Below, in pieces: positions 25,653 to 34,677 of a stretch of 64,000 bases of DNA. How positions within the stretch are numbered: position 1 is the first letter of the stretch; the number at the start of each line of letters is the position of its first letter. Source of the stretch: UBA5239 sp031548025 (lineage in GTDB: Bacteria > Verrucomicrobiota > Lentisphaeria > Victivallales > Victivallaceae); NCBI GenBank assembly GCA_031548025.1, contig JAVBRM010000023.1, positions 62,001 through 126,000 on the forward strand. The letters run 5' to 3'. A program made the translations under genes and the position numbers. The notes beneath the pieces were generated by a model, which did not search any database, was not told the DNA's origin, and worked only from the letters and a program-made list of their open reading frames with translations.

Positions 25653-27580
25653 AAAAATTTATCATTCTGTTATTTATTTTCTGTTTGTCCCAGTTGCAAG
25701 CTCTCTACTTTGAGCCGGATACTCCGATTTTTGAAAAACCGGATATAAAATCCAATGTCATAGCCTGGATTATCGACCCTGTCGAGCTGGAAACCGTTGG
25801 TGAACCAGTCGTATTTTTCGACATTCAGCATCCGCTTGCCCGTTATGTGAAATTTCATCAAATCAATCTAAAAAACGGTCCAACGGCCTACATCAGCGAT
25901 TTCTACCGCGGCGGAATCAACACAGACAACAAAACGCAATTGATCCTCGGAAGTTACCAGCCGACCTGGCGGTATGTTCTGTTTTCAGCGGTGCTGGGGG
26001 CATTGGCCGTCGTCGTTTATACGTATGTCAGAGGGCGGCGGGACAAAACCATCATGCCCGACTCCTTCGCGGAAGGCTGCTGTTTTGTTGCCGCAATCAT
26101 ATTCCTCCGCCAGTTATTATTGTTAATGCTGTTGATCAATGGCGACAATGTCTGTTGCGCGCCCGCGGATGAACCCGGATATTTTAAAGTCGCGGCCGAT
26201 TTATTGCGCGGTAAAATGGATGGTCCATGGAGTTATCCCATCGGCTTCGGCGTCCTGTTTTACATTCCGGCCATACTTTTGACCGGAGCGGAAAAAGTAA
26301 CTGATTTTCTGGTCGGTTTCTCTTATTTCTCGGGGCTGGTATTATCCCCGGCTACCCTCGGCATGAGTTATATTGTCTTGCGCAAAGTCGGAATCAAAAG
26401 TATCAACTCTCTTTTCGCGGTTTTGCTGCTTACGTTGTTGCCTTTCTTCTTTAACTACATCCCGAACTGGAGCAACCAGACCTTCACCAGTTTGATCATT
26501 CCCCTGCCGATGAGCTACGGGCTGTGCTATTATAACTCATTGCTGAATGCCGGTTTCAGCGCGATGAGCGATATCTCATCCAACCTCATGCTGGTGCTGA
26601 CGATGATGGTTCCCCTGCTGCTCAAACCGCGATTGCGCAATATTGCCATTACGGCGGCATTGTTCTCTCTATGCTGTATGATCCGCCTGAATAATATTCT
26701 TTTCGCCCCGGCTCTCGGCTATCTCCTGTTTTACCACTACCGGAGTTTGCTGGTCAATCGCAATTTCATGATCAAAGCGATACTGACCGGCGCGATTACC
26801 TTCCTGATCGTATATTCTCCCCAATTTTATTTCAATCACCGGCAATTCGGCTCGGTCATGACCTTCGGCTATATCCTTCACGCTTCTTCGAGCGGCAATC
26901 CGGCCGCGGGATTTACCTTTGCCACCTTCCTGAAATTTTTCAACCTGAAATTTCTTGCCGACAGCAATTTCCTGCCTTGGACTCTGGGTATCTGCGGGTT
27001 GCTGCTTTTGCGAAATCGTTTTCTGCGCAACTTCTTTGCCTTGTGGGCGCTGCCGAACATCATCTTTTTCTTCGGCTACAGCCATACTTTCTGCGACGCC
27101 TTCCGCTTCATTCTGAGTTCCTATTTCCCCTTGCTGGCAGCTTTTGCCGCTTGTGAAATCTGGACGGACGGCAAATCCAAAGAGCGGGCAATGGCCGGCG
27201 GGGTTATAGCGGCGACAGCGCTCGGTTCGGTTCCCTTTATGATCCATCGCCCTTCCATCAATGCCATGTTCCTCAAAACCGAGTTGCTGCAGAAAGCGGC
27301 AGTCGTCCTGTTACCCGTGGCGGCCGTTATTTTGTGCTGCCTATTCTGGCGGCGTCAACAAAAAACGACAGCAATATTCCTGGGAGTTTTCACTGTCCTG
27401 TGGAGTGTCGGTACCGCTTATATCCTGTCGACGCTGCTGGCATTGATCCTGCTGCGCGCCGTTTACGATGCCGCAAGTGAGATTATTGCAACGACATCTG
27501 GGGGAAAGTATTGCCCACGTTACCGGTTGTCGGCACCTGAATCGGCTCCGAATGATCCGGCAAGCCCCAGCGGCGCGTAA
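25649..27580 (+). CDS. polytopic membrane protein, GT39-like glycosyltransferase candidate
   Basis: 643 residues. A signal-like N-terminus (MKKFIILLFIFCLSQLQA) is followed by a small extracytoplasmic domain (about 20-105, SH3-like in appearance: EPDTPIFEKPDIKSNVIAWI). About a dozen hydrophobic segments follow. The loop DNVCCAPADEPGYFKVAADL, with a D/E-containing motif after an early helix, recalls the acceptor/metal loop of GT39/ArnT-like membrane glycosyltransferases that use polyprenyl-phosphate sugars. The family call is tentative. The gene overlaps tsaC by 4 nt. Its last 98 nt overlap lepB on the other strand, and the C-terminal tail from about residue 610 is hydrophilic and poor in recognisable structure. 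Confidence 0.6.
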   Translation: MKKFIILLFIFCLSQLQALYFEPDTPIFEKPDIKSNVIAWIIDPVELETVGEPVVFFDIQHPLARYVKFHQINLKNGPTAYISDFYRGGINTDNKTQLILGSYQPTWRYVLFSAVLGALAVVVYTYVRGRRDKTIMPDSFAEGCCFVAAIIFLRQLLLLMLLINGDNVCCAPADEPGYFKVAADLLRGKMDGPWSYPIGFGVLFYIPAILLTGAEKVTDFLVGFSYFSGLVLSPATLGMSYIVLRKVGIKSINSLFAVLLLTLLPFFFNYIPNWSNQTFTSLIIPLPMSYGLCYYNSLLNAGFSAMSDISSNLMLVLTMMVPLLLKPRLRNIAITAALFSLCCMIRLNNILFAPALGYLLFYHYRSLLVNRNFMIKAILTGAITFLIVYSPQFYFNHRQFGSVMTFGYILHASSSGNPAAGFTFATFLKFFNLKFLADSNFLPWTLGICGLLLLRNRFLRNFFALWALPNIIFFFGYSHTFCDAFRFILSSYFPLLAAFAACEIWTDGKSKERAMAGGVIAATALGSVPFMIHRPSINAMFLKTELLQKAAVVLLPVAAVILCCLFWRRQQKTTAIFLGVFTVLWSVGTAYILSTLLALILLRAVYDAASEIIATTSGGKYCPRYRLSAPESAPNDPASPSGA

Positions 27581-28700
27581 ACGGCCAGAACACAAATCCG
27601 GCCCGGCCGACCATATTGCGGCGCGGCACGATTCCCCAGATCCGGCTGTCGGAGCTGAATAATGAATTATCACCCAGCATGAAATAGGAATCTTCCGGCA
27701 CCACGAACTCGTCGGAAGGCGTTCCCAGGAACCGTCCCCGACCGGAACCGACGGCATTCAAGTGCCCCTGATATCCGCCCTTCATACTGTAAACTTTTTT
27801 GAAAGCCGCAGCCAATTCCTGTACCGGCTTGAACTCATTGGCTCCGGCCGGTTTAACCATCAACTGGTTGCCGTCGATCCGCAAGGTATCGCCGGGCAGT
27901 CCGGCCAAACGCTTGATGTAATAGAATCCGGCCAGCGGCATTCCGCTGTCGGTAATTCCTTCGGTATTGAAAACCACGATTTCACCGCGCCTGAAGTCGG
28001 CAAAATGATGAGAAAACCGGTCCACAAACAAATGGTCGCCGAGCGACAACCAGCCGTTGCTGAGTGTTTCACCCTTCCGGTAAGTATGCTCCTGGCTCAA
28101 CTGAGTATAATCGGCGATTTTTTCCAAAGTTCCCGGCAAAGTATAGCGGGTATTGCCGATGACAAACGACGCGCTGCCGAACAACGCTTTGGTCACGAAC
28201 CCGGCATCGCCGCTCCGGCTGATGGAGTCGAGATTCAGCTTGCCGTCTTCCTGGATCACCGCCTTGGCGGGAACCGCCGAATAGATGATCAAACTCAGCG
28301 GATACGGGGTCTTTATCACCTCGTCCTCGATGTAATGAATACCGAACAAAGTCGGCTGCATACTGCTGGTCGGAATTTTAAAAGGTTGCGCGAAAAGACC
28401 GCGGATACCGAATGCCACCATGCATGCCACTGCCAGAATATCCAATATTTCACGCATCCGGCAACTGCGGTACTTCGGCGCATGGAGCTGGATCTTGCGG
28501 CTGGCCTCCACCCGGTACTCGGCGGCGGCGGAATACTGCTCCTTTTCCTGCAAAACCATCCCTTTGTCGAGAACGCCCTGCAAGGCTTTCTTCTGGTCCT
28601 CGCTCAGGACATCGTCGTCGGCATGCAGCACATGACGGGTCTGGCTGACGGTATCCCGCAATAATTTGCGCTGTTTACGCTTTTTATACCAGCTATACAT
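27483..28700 (-). CDS. lepB: signal peptidase I
   Basis: 405 residues. After a cytoplasmic N-terminal region of about 85 residues there is one membrane helix (ILDILAVACMVAFGIRGLFA). The catalytic box PTSSMQPTLFG holds the nucleophile Ser113, and YYIKRLAGLPGDTL holds the general-base Lys263. The final box is GDNSLFSSDSRIWGIVP. The protein is long for the family because of a spacer of about 130 residues between the Ser and Lys boxes. It removes signal peptides of secreted proteins in the cytoplasmic membrane; the pseudopilins here would instead need a prepilin peptidase. The start at 28700 follows AGG at 6 nt and sits 10 nt after the lepA stop. The lepA-lepB order is widely conserved. Confidence 0.95.
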   Translation of the reverse strand: MYSWYKKRKQRKLLRDTVSQTRHVLHADDDVLSEDQKKALQGVLDKGMVLQEKEQYSAAAEYRVEASRKIQLHAPKYRSCRMREILDILAVACMVAFGIRGLFAQPFKIPTSSMQPTLFGIHYIEDEVIKTPYPLSLIIYSAVPAKAVIQEDGKLNLDSISRSGDAGFVTKALFGSASFVIGNTRYTLPGTLEKIADYTQLSQEHTYRKGETLSNGWLSLGDHLFVDRFSHHFADFRRGEIVVFNTEGITDSGMPLAGFYYIKRLAGLPGDTLRIDGNQLMVKPAGANEFKPVQELAAAFKKVYSMKGGYQGHLNAVGSGRGRFLGTPSDEFVVPEDSYFMLGDNSLFSSDSRIWGIVPRRNMVGRAGFVFWPFTRRWGLPDHSEPIQVPTTGNVGNTFPQMSLQ

Positions 28701-28710
28701 AAATTGCCTG

Positions 28711-30519
28711 TTATTTATTGTCGGTAGACTTGAGGACCTCGACAAACGCTTCCTGCGGGATATAGACGTTACCCACTTCTTTCATGCGCTTCTTGCCCTC
28801 TTTCTGTTTTTCCAACAGTTTGCGTTTACGGGTAATATCGCCGCCGTAACACTTGGCCAGCACGTTTTTCCGCAACTGGCGAACTGTCTCGCGGGAGACG
28901 ATTTTGCCGCCGACCGCGCCCTGAATGGCGATCTGGAACATCTGCGGCGGAATCAGGTCTTTCAGCTTGGAGCAAAGAATACTGCCGCGGGCATGGGCAT
29001 GATCCACATGCACGATCGACGAAAACGCATCCACCGGTTCGCCGTTGACCAGGATATCGAGCTTGACCAACTTGTCGGCCCGGTACTCACTGGGTTCATA
29101 ATCGAAACTGCCGTATCCGCGGGTAATGGATTTGAGCTTGTCATGGAAGTCGATCAGAATTTCATGCATCGGCATTTCGGCCTCGATAATCACGTGGTGA
29201 CCGTCCACCGCCTCGGTGGAAGTACACAACCCGCGCTTGCTCATGACCAATGCCATGATATCGCCGATATAATTGTTGGGCGCCATGACTTTCGCCTTGA
29301 TCGTCGGTTCTTCGATCCGCTCGATCAAAGTGGGGTCCGGCATATGAACCGGGTTGTCCACGTGGATCATATTGCCGTCGCGCAGATAGACATTGTAAAT
29401 TACGCTCGGATAAGTCGCGATGATATCCATATTGTATTCGCGGCGCAAGCGCTCCTGAATGATCTCCATGTGGAGCAATCCCAGGAATCCGCAACGGAAG
29501 CCGAATCCGAGCGCCGCCGAAGTTTCCGCCTGATACTGAAAGGCGGCGTCGTTGAGCTGCAGCTTGGCCATACTGAATTTAAGTTGTTCATAATCCGCCG
29601 AATCGATCGGGTAGATCCCGCTGAAAACCATCGGAGTCACAGTCCGGAATCCCGGCAAAGCATGCGGACACGGCTCCTTGGAGTCGGTAATGGTATCGCC
29701 CATCGGAGTATCGGACGGGCTCTTCAGGTTCGGAATAAAATATCCCACTTCGCCGGCACTGAGCGAATCCACCGCGGTCATCATCGGCTTGAAAACCCCG
29801 ACTTCCTTGATTTCGCTCTCAATATTGTTGCTGAAAATCCTCGCACGGGTGCCGCGGCGGAATTCGCCGTTGAAAACCCGCACATAAGTAACCACGCCAC
29901 GGTACGCGTCATAATTCGAATCGAAAATCAGACTGCTGCTACCCACATAACCGTCGTTTTTCGGCGGCGGGATTTTTTTCACAATCATTTCCAGCAGTTC
30001 GGGAATCCCGATTCCTTCCTTGGCGCTGACCAGGACCGCGTCTTCGCGCGGCAGGGCCAGCACTTCTTCCATCTGTTCATAACAGAGGTTCACATCGGCG
30101 GCCGGCAAGTCGATTTTGTTGATCACCGGAATCACCGTCAGGTTCTGACGGAACGCCAGACTGACGTTGGCCACGGTCTGCGCCTGTACCCCCTGGGTGG
30201 CGTCGATAATCAGCAACGCCCCTTCGCAGGCCGAAAGCGCCCGGCTGACTTCATAAGTAAAGTCCACGTGCCCGGGGGTGTCGATCAAATTCAGATTGTA
30301 TTTCTGGCCGTCGGCGGCGTCATAGCTCATGCACACCGGGTGCGACTTGATGGTTATACCGCGCTCCCGTTCCAGGTCCATGGCGTCGAGCACCTGTTCC
30401 TGGAGATCGCGCTTGGCGATGGTTCCGGTAAACTCAAGCAGACGGTCCGCCAGCGTCGACTTTCCATGGTCGATATGGGCGATAATCGAAAAATTACGTA
30501 TCAGTTCAAGTTTGCTCAT
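28711..30519 (-). CDS. lepA: elongation factor 4 (LepA), translational GTPase
   Basis: 602 residues, the usual length. The GTPase motifs are AHIDHGKSTLADRLLE (G1), RERGITIKS (G2), DTPGHVDF (G3) and NKIDLPAA (G4). The LepA-specific C-terminal domain follows (YGSFDYEPSEYRADKLVKLD; CYGGDITRKRKLLEKQKEGK; MKEVGNVYIPQEAFVEVL). It binds the ribosome and acts in translation or ribosome biogenesis. It is upstream of lepB in the same transcript. A long open frame on the opposite strand of this gene is a codon-bias artefact. Confidence 0.97.
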   Translation of the reverse strand: MSKLELIRNFSIIAHIDHGKSTLADRLLEFTGTIAKRDLQEQVLDAMDLERERGITIKSHPVCMSYDAADGQKYNLNLIDTPGHVDFTYEVSRALSACEGALLIIDATQGVQAQTVANVSLAFRQNLTVIPVINKIDLPAADVNLCYEQMEEVLALPREDAVLVSAKEGIGIPELLEMIVKKIPPPKNDGYVGSSSLIFDSNYDAYRGVVTYVRVFNGEFRRGTRARIFSNNIESEIKEVGVFKPMMTAVDSLSAGEVGYFIPNLKSPSDTPMGDTITDSKEPCPHALPGFRTVTPMVFSGIYPIDSADYEQLKFSMAKLQLNDAAFQYQAETSAALGFGFRCGFLGLLHMEIIQERLRREYNMDIIATYPSVIYNVYLRDGNMIHVDNPVHMPDPTLIERIEEPTIKAKVMAPNNYIGDIMALVMSKRGLCTSTEAVDGHHVIIEAEMPMHEILIDFHDKLKSITRGYGSFDYEPSEYRADKLVKLDILVNGEPVDAFSSIVHVDHAHARGSILCSKLKDLIPPQMFQIAIQGAVGGKIVSRETVRQLRKNVLAKCYGGDITRKRKLLEKQKEGKKRMKEVGNVYIPQEAFVEVLKSTDNK

Positions 30520-30560
30520 ATACTCTACATTATAATAATCAGGATTTTCCGCGAATATAT

Positions 30561-30589
30561 AATATAATCCGTCAACAACAAGATATCAA
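30561..30589 (-). promoter_or_regulatory. promoter of lepA-lepB
   Basis: On the minus strand TTGATA (30584-30589), 17 nt, TATATT (30561-30566); each box matches five of six consensus bases. It gives a leader of about 35 nt to the lepA ATG at 30519. Confidence 0.65.
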
Positions 30590-30612
30590 GATAGCTTTGA
30601 AATAAAATAGGG

Positions 30613-30799
30613 GGAGCCCTGAAAAATTTGCAATTTGATGTCGGGATGAGCAATTTTTTTTCGCCCGTCCTGTTCAAATTCTCTCTGGACCATAATTAAA
30701 ATGCACGATTTGATGCAAAAACTTAACTTTTTATCTGTTTGCGGAATTCCAGCACTTGACTAAACAAACTTGTCGATGTATTCTTCATTATGGAGCCCT
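30613..30799 (-). pseudogene. degenerate scar: 21-codon gene start (transposase- or AraC-like), flanked by 8-bp direct repeats
   Basis: A textbook ribosome binding site (AAAGGAGG, 8 nt spacing) precedes an ATG at 30788. The frame encodes MKNTSTSLFSQVLEFRKQIK plus Ser, then stops at 30723. The opening resembles the N-terminus of IS4-type transposases (NTSTSLFSQVL). The segment covering LEFRKQI is identical over 22 nt (30732-30753), in the same frame, to the 3' end of the AraC gene ending at 40380. GGAGCCCT occurs at 30613-30620 and again at 30792-30799. I read this as the remains of a mobile-element or recombination event. The rest of the 355-nt gap (30520-30874) holds only the lepA promoter. 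Confidence 0.4.
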
Positions 30800-30874
30800 C
30801 CTTTGGTTTCAGAGCATCGCAATATACTATTTCTTGCTGTATCTTTTTAACAAACATGAGGTTGCGTTCAGGTA

Positions 30875-31765
30875 ATGAGTCAGCAGACAGTAGAATTAAG
30901 ACGAAATATCACAAAGAACAATTTTTTTTTGAATAATATTCCAGGATTTGTACTGGTACGTCAAAAAGTTTTTTCCGATCCCCAACTCCATGCTCATGAT
31001 TTTCATGAGCTGGTAATTGTGTTGGCCGGTTCCGGTTTCCATGTTTCTCAACAGGGTAAATTCGCCATCAACCGGGGAGATGTCTTTCTAACCCTTCCCG
31101 GGGTTGCCCATAGCTGTCAGGATTGCGTGGGGCTGGAAATCGCCGTGTTCATGTTTTATCCGGATCTGACGGGTTTCTCGTTCGAGCCGCTCCGGGATAC
31201 CCCGGCGTTCCAGACTTTTTTTCAGACAACGCCTCATTTAGCCGACTCGTTCCGTTTTCGTAATAAATTCTTCCTGGATTCCGATTCCCTGACTAGCATC
31301 AATCACCTTTTGAAGCAAATCGAATTGGAACAGAGTGCCAAGCGTCCGGATTGGTGTTTTGCCGCCAACTCTCTTTTCATGCATTTATTGTTGCTTCTGC
31401 TGCGTCTGGTTTTCCAGAACCGCCAGGAGGAATACCGGGAACTTCTGTTGATGAATCAGATCCTGCAATTCATCAATGCCAACTATATGAATCGTATCAG
31501 TTCGGGTACTCTGGCCAAAAAGTTTGCTTTGTCGGAAAGAACGCTGGAAAGGATTTTCAAAAAGATGCTGAACACCACTCCCTGTTCCTATATCGGAGAG
31601 TTGCGGTTATGCAAAAGCCAGGAATTTCTGGAAGACTTCAAATATTCCATAACCGAGGTCGCCTACAATGCCGGTTTTACCGATAATTGTTATTTTTCCA
31701 AATGCTTTTCCGTCCGGTTTGGCGAATCTCCCCGAGCTTATCGAAATCGTTTTCGGAAAAATTGA
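30875..31765 (+). CDS. AraC family transcriptional regulator
   Basis: 296 residues. The N-terminal cupin sensor is visible (SDPQLHAHDFHELVIVLAGSG, INRGDVFLTLPGVAHSC), as in sugar-sensing AraC proteins. The C-terminal double helix-turn-helix spans about 195-295 (RISSGTLAKKFALSERTLERIFKKM and YSITEVAYNAGFTDNCYFSKCFSVRFGESP). The ATG at 30875 has only a short-spaced AGG, so the start is uncertain. The gene is convergent with the GH106-like gene; only 2 nt separate the two stops. It may regulate that minus-strand operon, but a direct target site is not evident. Confidence 0.9.
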   Translation: MSQQTVELRRNITKNNFFLNNIPGFVLVRQKVFSDPQLHAHDFHELVIVLAGSGFHVSQQGKFAINRGDVFLTLPGVAHSCQDCVGLEIAVFMFYPDLTGFSFEPLRDTPAFQTFFQTTPHLADSFRFRNKFFLDSDSLTSINHLLKQIELEQSAKRPDWCFAANSLFMHLLLLLLRLVFQNRQEEYRELLLMNQILQFINANYMNRISSGTLAKKFALSERTLERIFKKMLNTTPCSYIGELRLCKSQEFLEDFKYSITEVAYNAGFTDNCYFSKCFSVRFGESPRAYRNRFRKN

Positions 31766-31767
31766 GA

Positions 31768-34665
31768 TCAAGACCGGATCAGAATTTCCGGCGCGGCAAA
31801 GATTCCGAACCCGGGAAGCTGGAATGATTCAGGCGATAAAACGGATCCCATTGGACGCCAGGCGGTCAACATACCGTGCTGGACTCCTTCCCAGCGATGT
31901 GGACCAAAGAAATTTTGAGCCGTATTCACTATGATAAGTTTTATATGATTTTTTCCTTTCCTCAGGAGTCCGGACACCGGAAATTCCCACGGACCGCCAT
32001 AAAGAGCCGGCAGCTCGATTCCGTTGACGACAGCTTTCACCACGCCTTCTGCTTCCGAAACCCACAGAAACATCCTATCATGTCCCGGACAAGAAAAAAG
32101 CTCAAAATCGGTCTCATAATAAAAGTCCCCCCAATAAAAAGGATAGCCGCTTTCAGCCAGATTGCCAAAAGTAAGCGGTTGTTCGCGGAAAAATATTTCC
32201 GTTTCTTCGCGATGTGTGGCGACCTGAAAATTTCCAGCCAGATACAGGCACTCCAGGCGTGGAGCCAGGTTACGGAAATCAATCCGGTTGGTCCCGGCTT
32301 TAAGCAAAGCAGCAATCTCATATCCGGTCAACTCCTGCGTAGCGGAATGCTTCATCACAGCGCACCCATGGAGTGGTTGTCCATTAACCGTGACACGGTC
32401 AATGTTTCCCGGCTCGAACAGTAAAATCACGGAATCGATTTTTCCCGGCAGGTTGAAAGTCGAATAAAAAACGGAATGCAGCGGCAAATTGAAATAACGC
32501 ATGGAGCTGAACCGCAGCCGGACCCCATTTGAATTTACCGCGTGATCCACCACCAGAATATTATCCTGTGCCGGCGTAATTTTCCAGCTTCCGCCAATCG
32601 CGATACGTTTTATTACCGGGGCTGTTGAAAATAGAGTTTCGCCGATTTCTTTGACCGGAGCATCCACGGTACCGGCGGGAAGCCAGTGACAGGAATGAAA
32701 CTCACGCAGGACAAATACCTCGGGAACCCGGCCATTCCGCCTCACCAGCGTACCGGTAAGAGGATCGAAAAGTTCATACCCCGGCTTTTTGACTTTGACG
32801 GTTTGCGATTTTCCGCTGAAATTAACCAGAAAATATTCTTGATTTTCATTCATGATACGGGTATTAAGCAGAATTTCATCCGTACTGCAGCCGTCAGCCG
32901 GTTCGAATTCGAGTGACGGAGTAAATAAATCGGCTCGCATGGCTTTGCAATCAGGCACAATCACGGAATTTCGCCACCGGCCCCCTTCTCCGATTCTGAT
33001 AATACGCCCTCCGTTCGCGTCAAAAATATCCAGCAACTCCAGGACTTTGGCGCTCAGCGTCAGGACATCCGGGAGAATTACAGTTCGATATGAAGCATTG
33101 CCCACCTGGAAAACCGCATTATCGACCAGCCCGTGGCGTTCTATGATTTCCTCGCTGCCGAATTCATAATCGACATGGAAATTCTGTAGTTTCAGGCATA
33201 ATTCGGAAATCAGATCGGTATAATATTGAACTGTGCGCTCTCCATGAATGGGGCAGACCGGTCGATATCGGTTATCACGCACCGTGCCGTTCAGGAGCAG
33301 CCATAGTGACCGAATGGGATAAACGATCAAAGTGCCGGCATCAACTCGCCCGCGGGTCAGTAAACTCAACGAACGGGTGATTGAACGCTGAAGTTCACGG
33401 TTGTAACGGTAGTACGGCTGTTGAAAAAAATAGCTTGCCGGATTATCGCGCTTGGTCTCTCCGGCAGTGGAATAACTGCAGGCGTGCGGCACAATGACAT
33501 TGATTCCCAGTCCGAGTTGCACCTGGAGTTGCGCTATTTGAGCGGCAACCGGTACCCCCCAGCCAAGGGAGGTCAGCACTTCGGAGGAGCAGCGGCCATT
33601 TTTAAGTTGTGAAGCTACCGACGAAGCCTTTTTGCAAAGCACCAGCATGGGAAAACCCGTCTGGTCACTGATCCTCCCCCACACGGAGTTTACCGGCGTA
33701 CTCAGATACCGCATAGTATGGTTGCCCGCCAGGAAATCGTCCACTCCCGGAACATCCAGGACTTCATAAAAGGCCATGGGATCGGTATAGTTATTGACCT
33801 CCACCAACATGGGGCCTTCGTCGCCGGAAAGATGCCCTGTCAGGAGCAAACCATGGCGATGACACCATTCGGCCATCGGTTCGACGAAATTTTCAATAAA
33901 CATCCGGAGCAATGTTTTGCGGTAATCGATGCGGACTTTCGAGGCATTTTCCAGATCCTCCACCAGCTTCGGCAGGTTCTCCAGCAGCGAGTAACCGTGC
34001 TCACTTACGAATTCATCCTCCAAACCGGGCGTATAGGAAAAATGCGGACCGGAACGGAGCATGTGGTTCAGGTCGTCCGTATAAAACATCGTGATGGGAT
34101 TTCCGAAGAATTCGCCAAGCGCGGCGGCATACTTTTCGTGCGTCATCCGCAAAAATTCTTCGCATACTTCCCGGTTCAAATAATCGATCATTCCCATATG
34201 GGGATTCAAGGACAGGGAAAAAGCCAGGACTTCGGCATTCGGCGGCAGCTCGGCCGGATTCACCGCGCGGGACAAATCCCGGTACGCAAACGCTCTTACC
34301 AGAGCCGGATCGGCTGCCGCTTCCGAGGCTGTTTGCCGGGCAAAACTCAAGGCTTTCTGACGATAGAACTCCCCTCTGGCGGGGAGACGTCCGCCGGCTT
34401 GCCCGCTGGGGAATCCGTCATCGTCATAAATCCAGATTTCCAGCCCCAAACGGCGGGCTTCGACACAGGCGAAACGAACCAGTGCCAGCCAGCGTTCAGA
34501 CATATATTCCGTTTTATTTCCCGACCGCGCATGGATCGCCATTCCCCGCAGACCGCCTTCGTTCGCCAACCTCAACTGACGAACGATTTCATCTTCATTC
34601 TGATCTCCGTTCCAGAACCAGAACGGTACTGCGGAAAACGGTTTTTCGTCCAAACCGGAAGCCAT
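31768..34665 (-). CDS. GH106-like (alpha-L-rhamnosidase-related) glycosyl hydrolase, cytoplasmic
   Basis: 965 residues without a signal peptide. It opens with AVPFWFWNGDQNEDEIVRQL and LRGMAIHARSG, the start of a TIM barrel typical of GH106-related proteins. The barrel continues with EIWIYDDDGFPSGQAGG, ITMFYTDDLNHM, LLLTGHLSGDEG and GVDDFLAGNH. A C-terminal GH2-like galactose-binding domain follows (FYYETDFELFSCPG). Rhamnose-containing oligosaccharides are a plausible substrate by family but not proven. AGGAGG lies 8 nt before the ATG at 34665, within the 12-nt gap after the exported multidomain protein, so the two are translationally close. The pairing of one exported and one cytoplasmic enzyme suggests stepwise breakdown outside and inside the cell. 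Confidence 0.75.
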   Translation of the reverse strand: MASGLDEKPFSAVPFWFWNGDQNEDEIVRQLRLANEGGLRGMAIHARSGNKTEYMSERWLALVRFACVEARRLGLEIWIYDDDGFPSGQAGGRLPARGEFYRQKALSFARQTASEAAADPALVRAFAYRDLSRAVNPAELPPNAEVLAFSLSLNPHMGMIDYLNREVCEEFLRMTHEKYAAALGEFFGNPITMFYTDDLNHMLRSGPHFSYTPGLEDEFVSEHGYSLLENLPKLVEDLENASKVRIDYRKTLLRMFIENFVEPMAEWCHRHGLLLTGHLSGDEGPMLVEVNNYTDPMAFYEVLDVPGVDDFLAGNHTMRYLSTPVNSVWGRISDQTGFPMLVLCKKASSVASQLKNGRCSSEVLTSLGWGVPVAAQIAQLQVQLGLGINVIVPHACSYSTAGETKRDNPASYFFQQPYYRYNRELQRSITRSLSLLTRGRVDAGTLIVYPIRSLWLLLNGTVRDNRYRPVCPIHGERTVQYYTDLISELCLKLQNFHVDYEFGSEEIIERHGLVDNAVFQVGNASYRTVILPDVLTLSAKVLELLDIFDANGGRIIRIGEGGRWRNSVIVPDCKAMRADLFTPSLEFEPADGCSTDEILLNTRIMNENQEYFLVNFSGKSQTVKVKKPGYELFDPLTGTLVRRNGRVPEVFVLREFHSCHWLPAGTVDAPVKEIGETLFSTAPVIKRIAIGGSWKITPAQDNILVVDHAVNSNGVRLRFSSMRYFNLPLHSVFYSTFNLPGKIDSVILLFEPGNIDRVTVNGQPLHGCAVMKHSATQELTGYEIAALLKAGTNRIDFRNLAPRLECLYLAGNFQVATHREETEIFFREQPLTFGNLAESGYPFYWGDFYYETDFELFSCPGHDRMFLWVSEAEGVVKAVVNGIELPALYGGPWEFPVSGLLRKGKNHIKLIIVNTAQNFFGPHRWEGVQHGMLTAWRPMGSVLSPESFQLPGFGIFAAPEILIRS

Positions 34666-34677
34666 GTCATAAACCTC

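Noticed and set aside
28666..30567. Long plus-strand open frame antisense to lepA
   Set aside because: It mirrors lepA codon bias, has no recognisable domain and no ribosome binding site; lepA itself is unambiguous.
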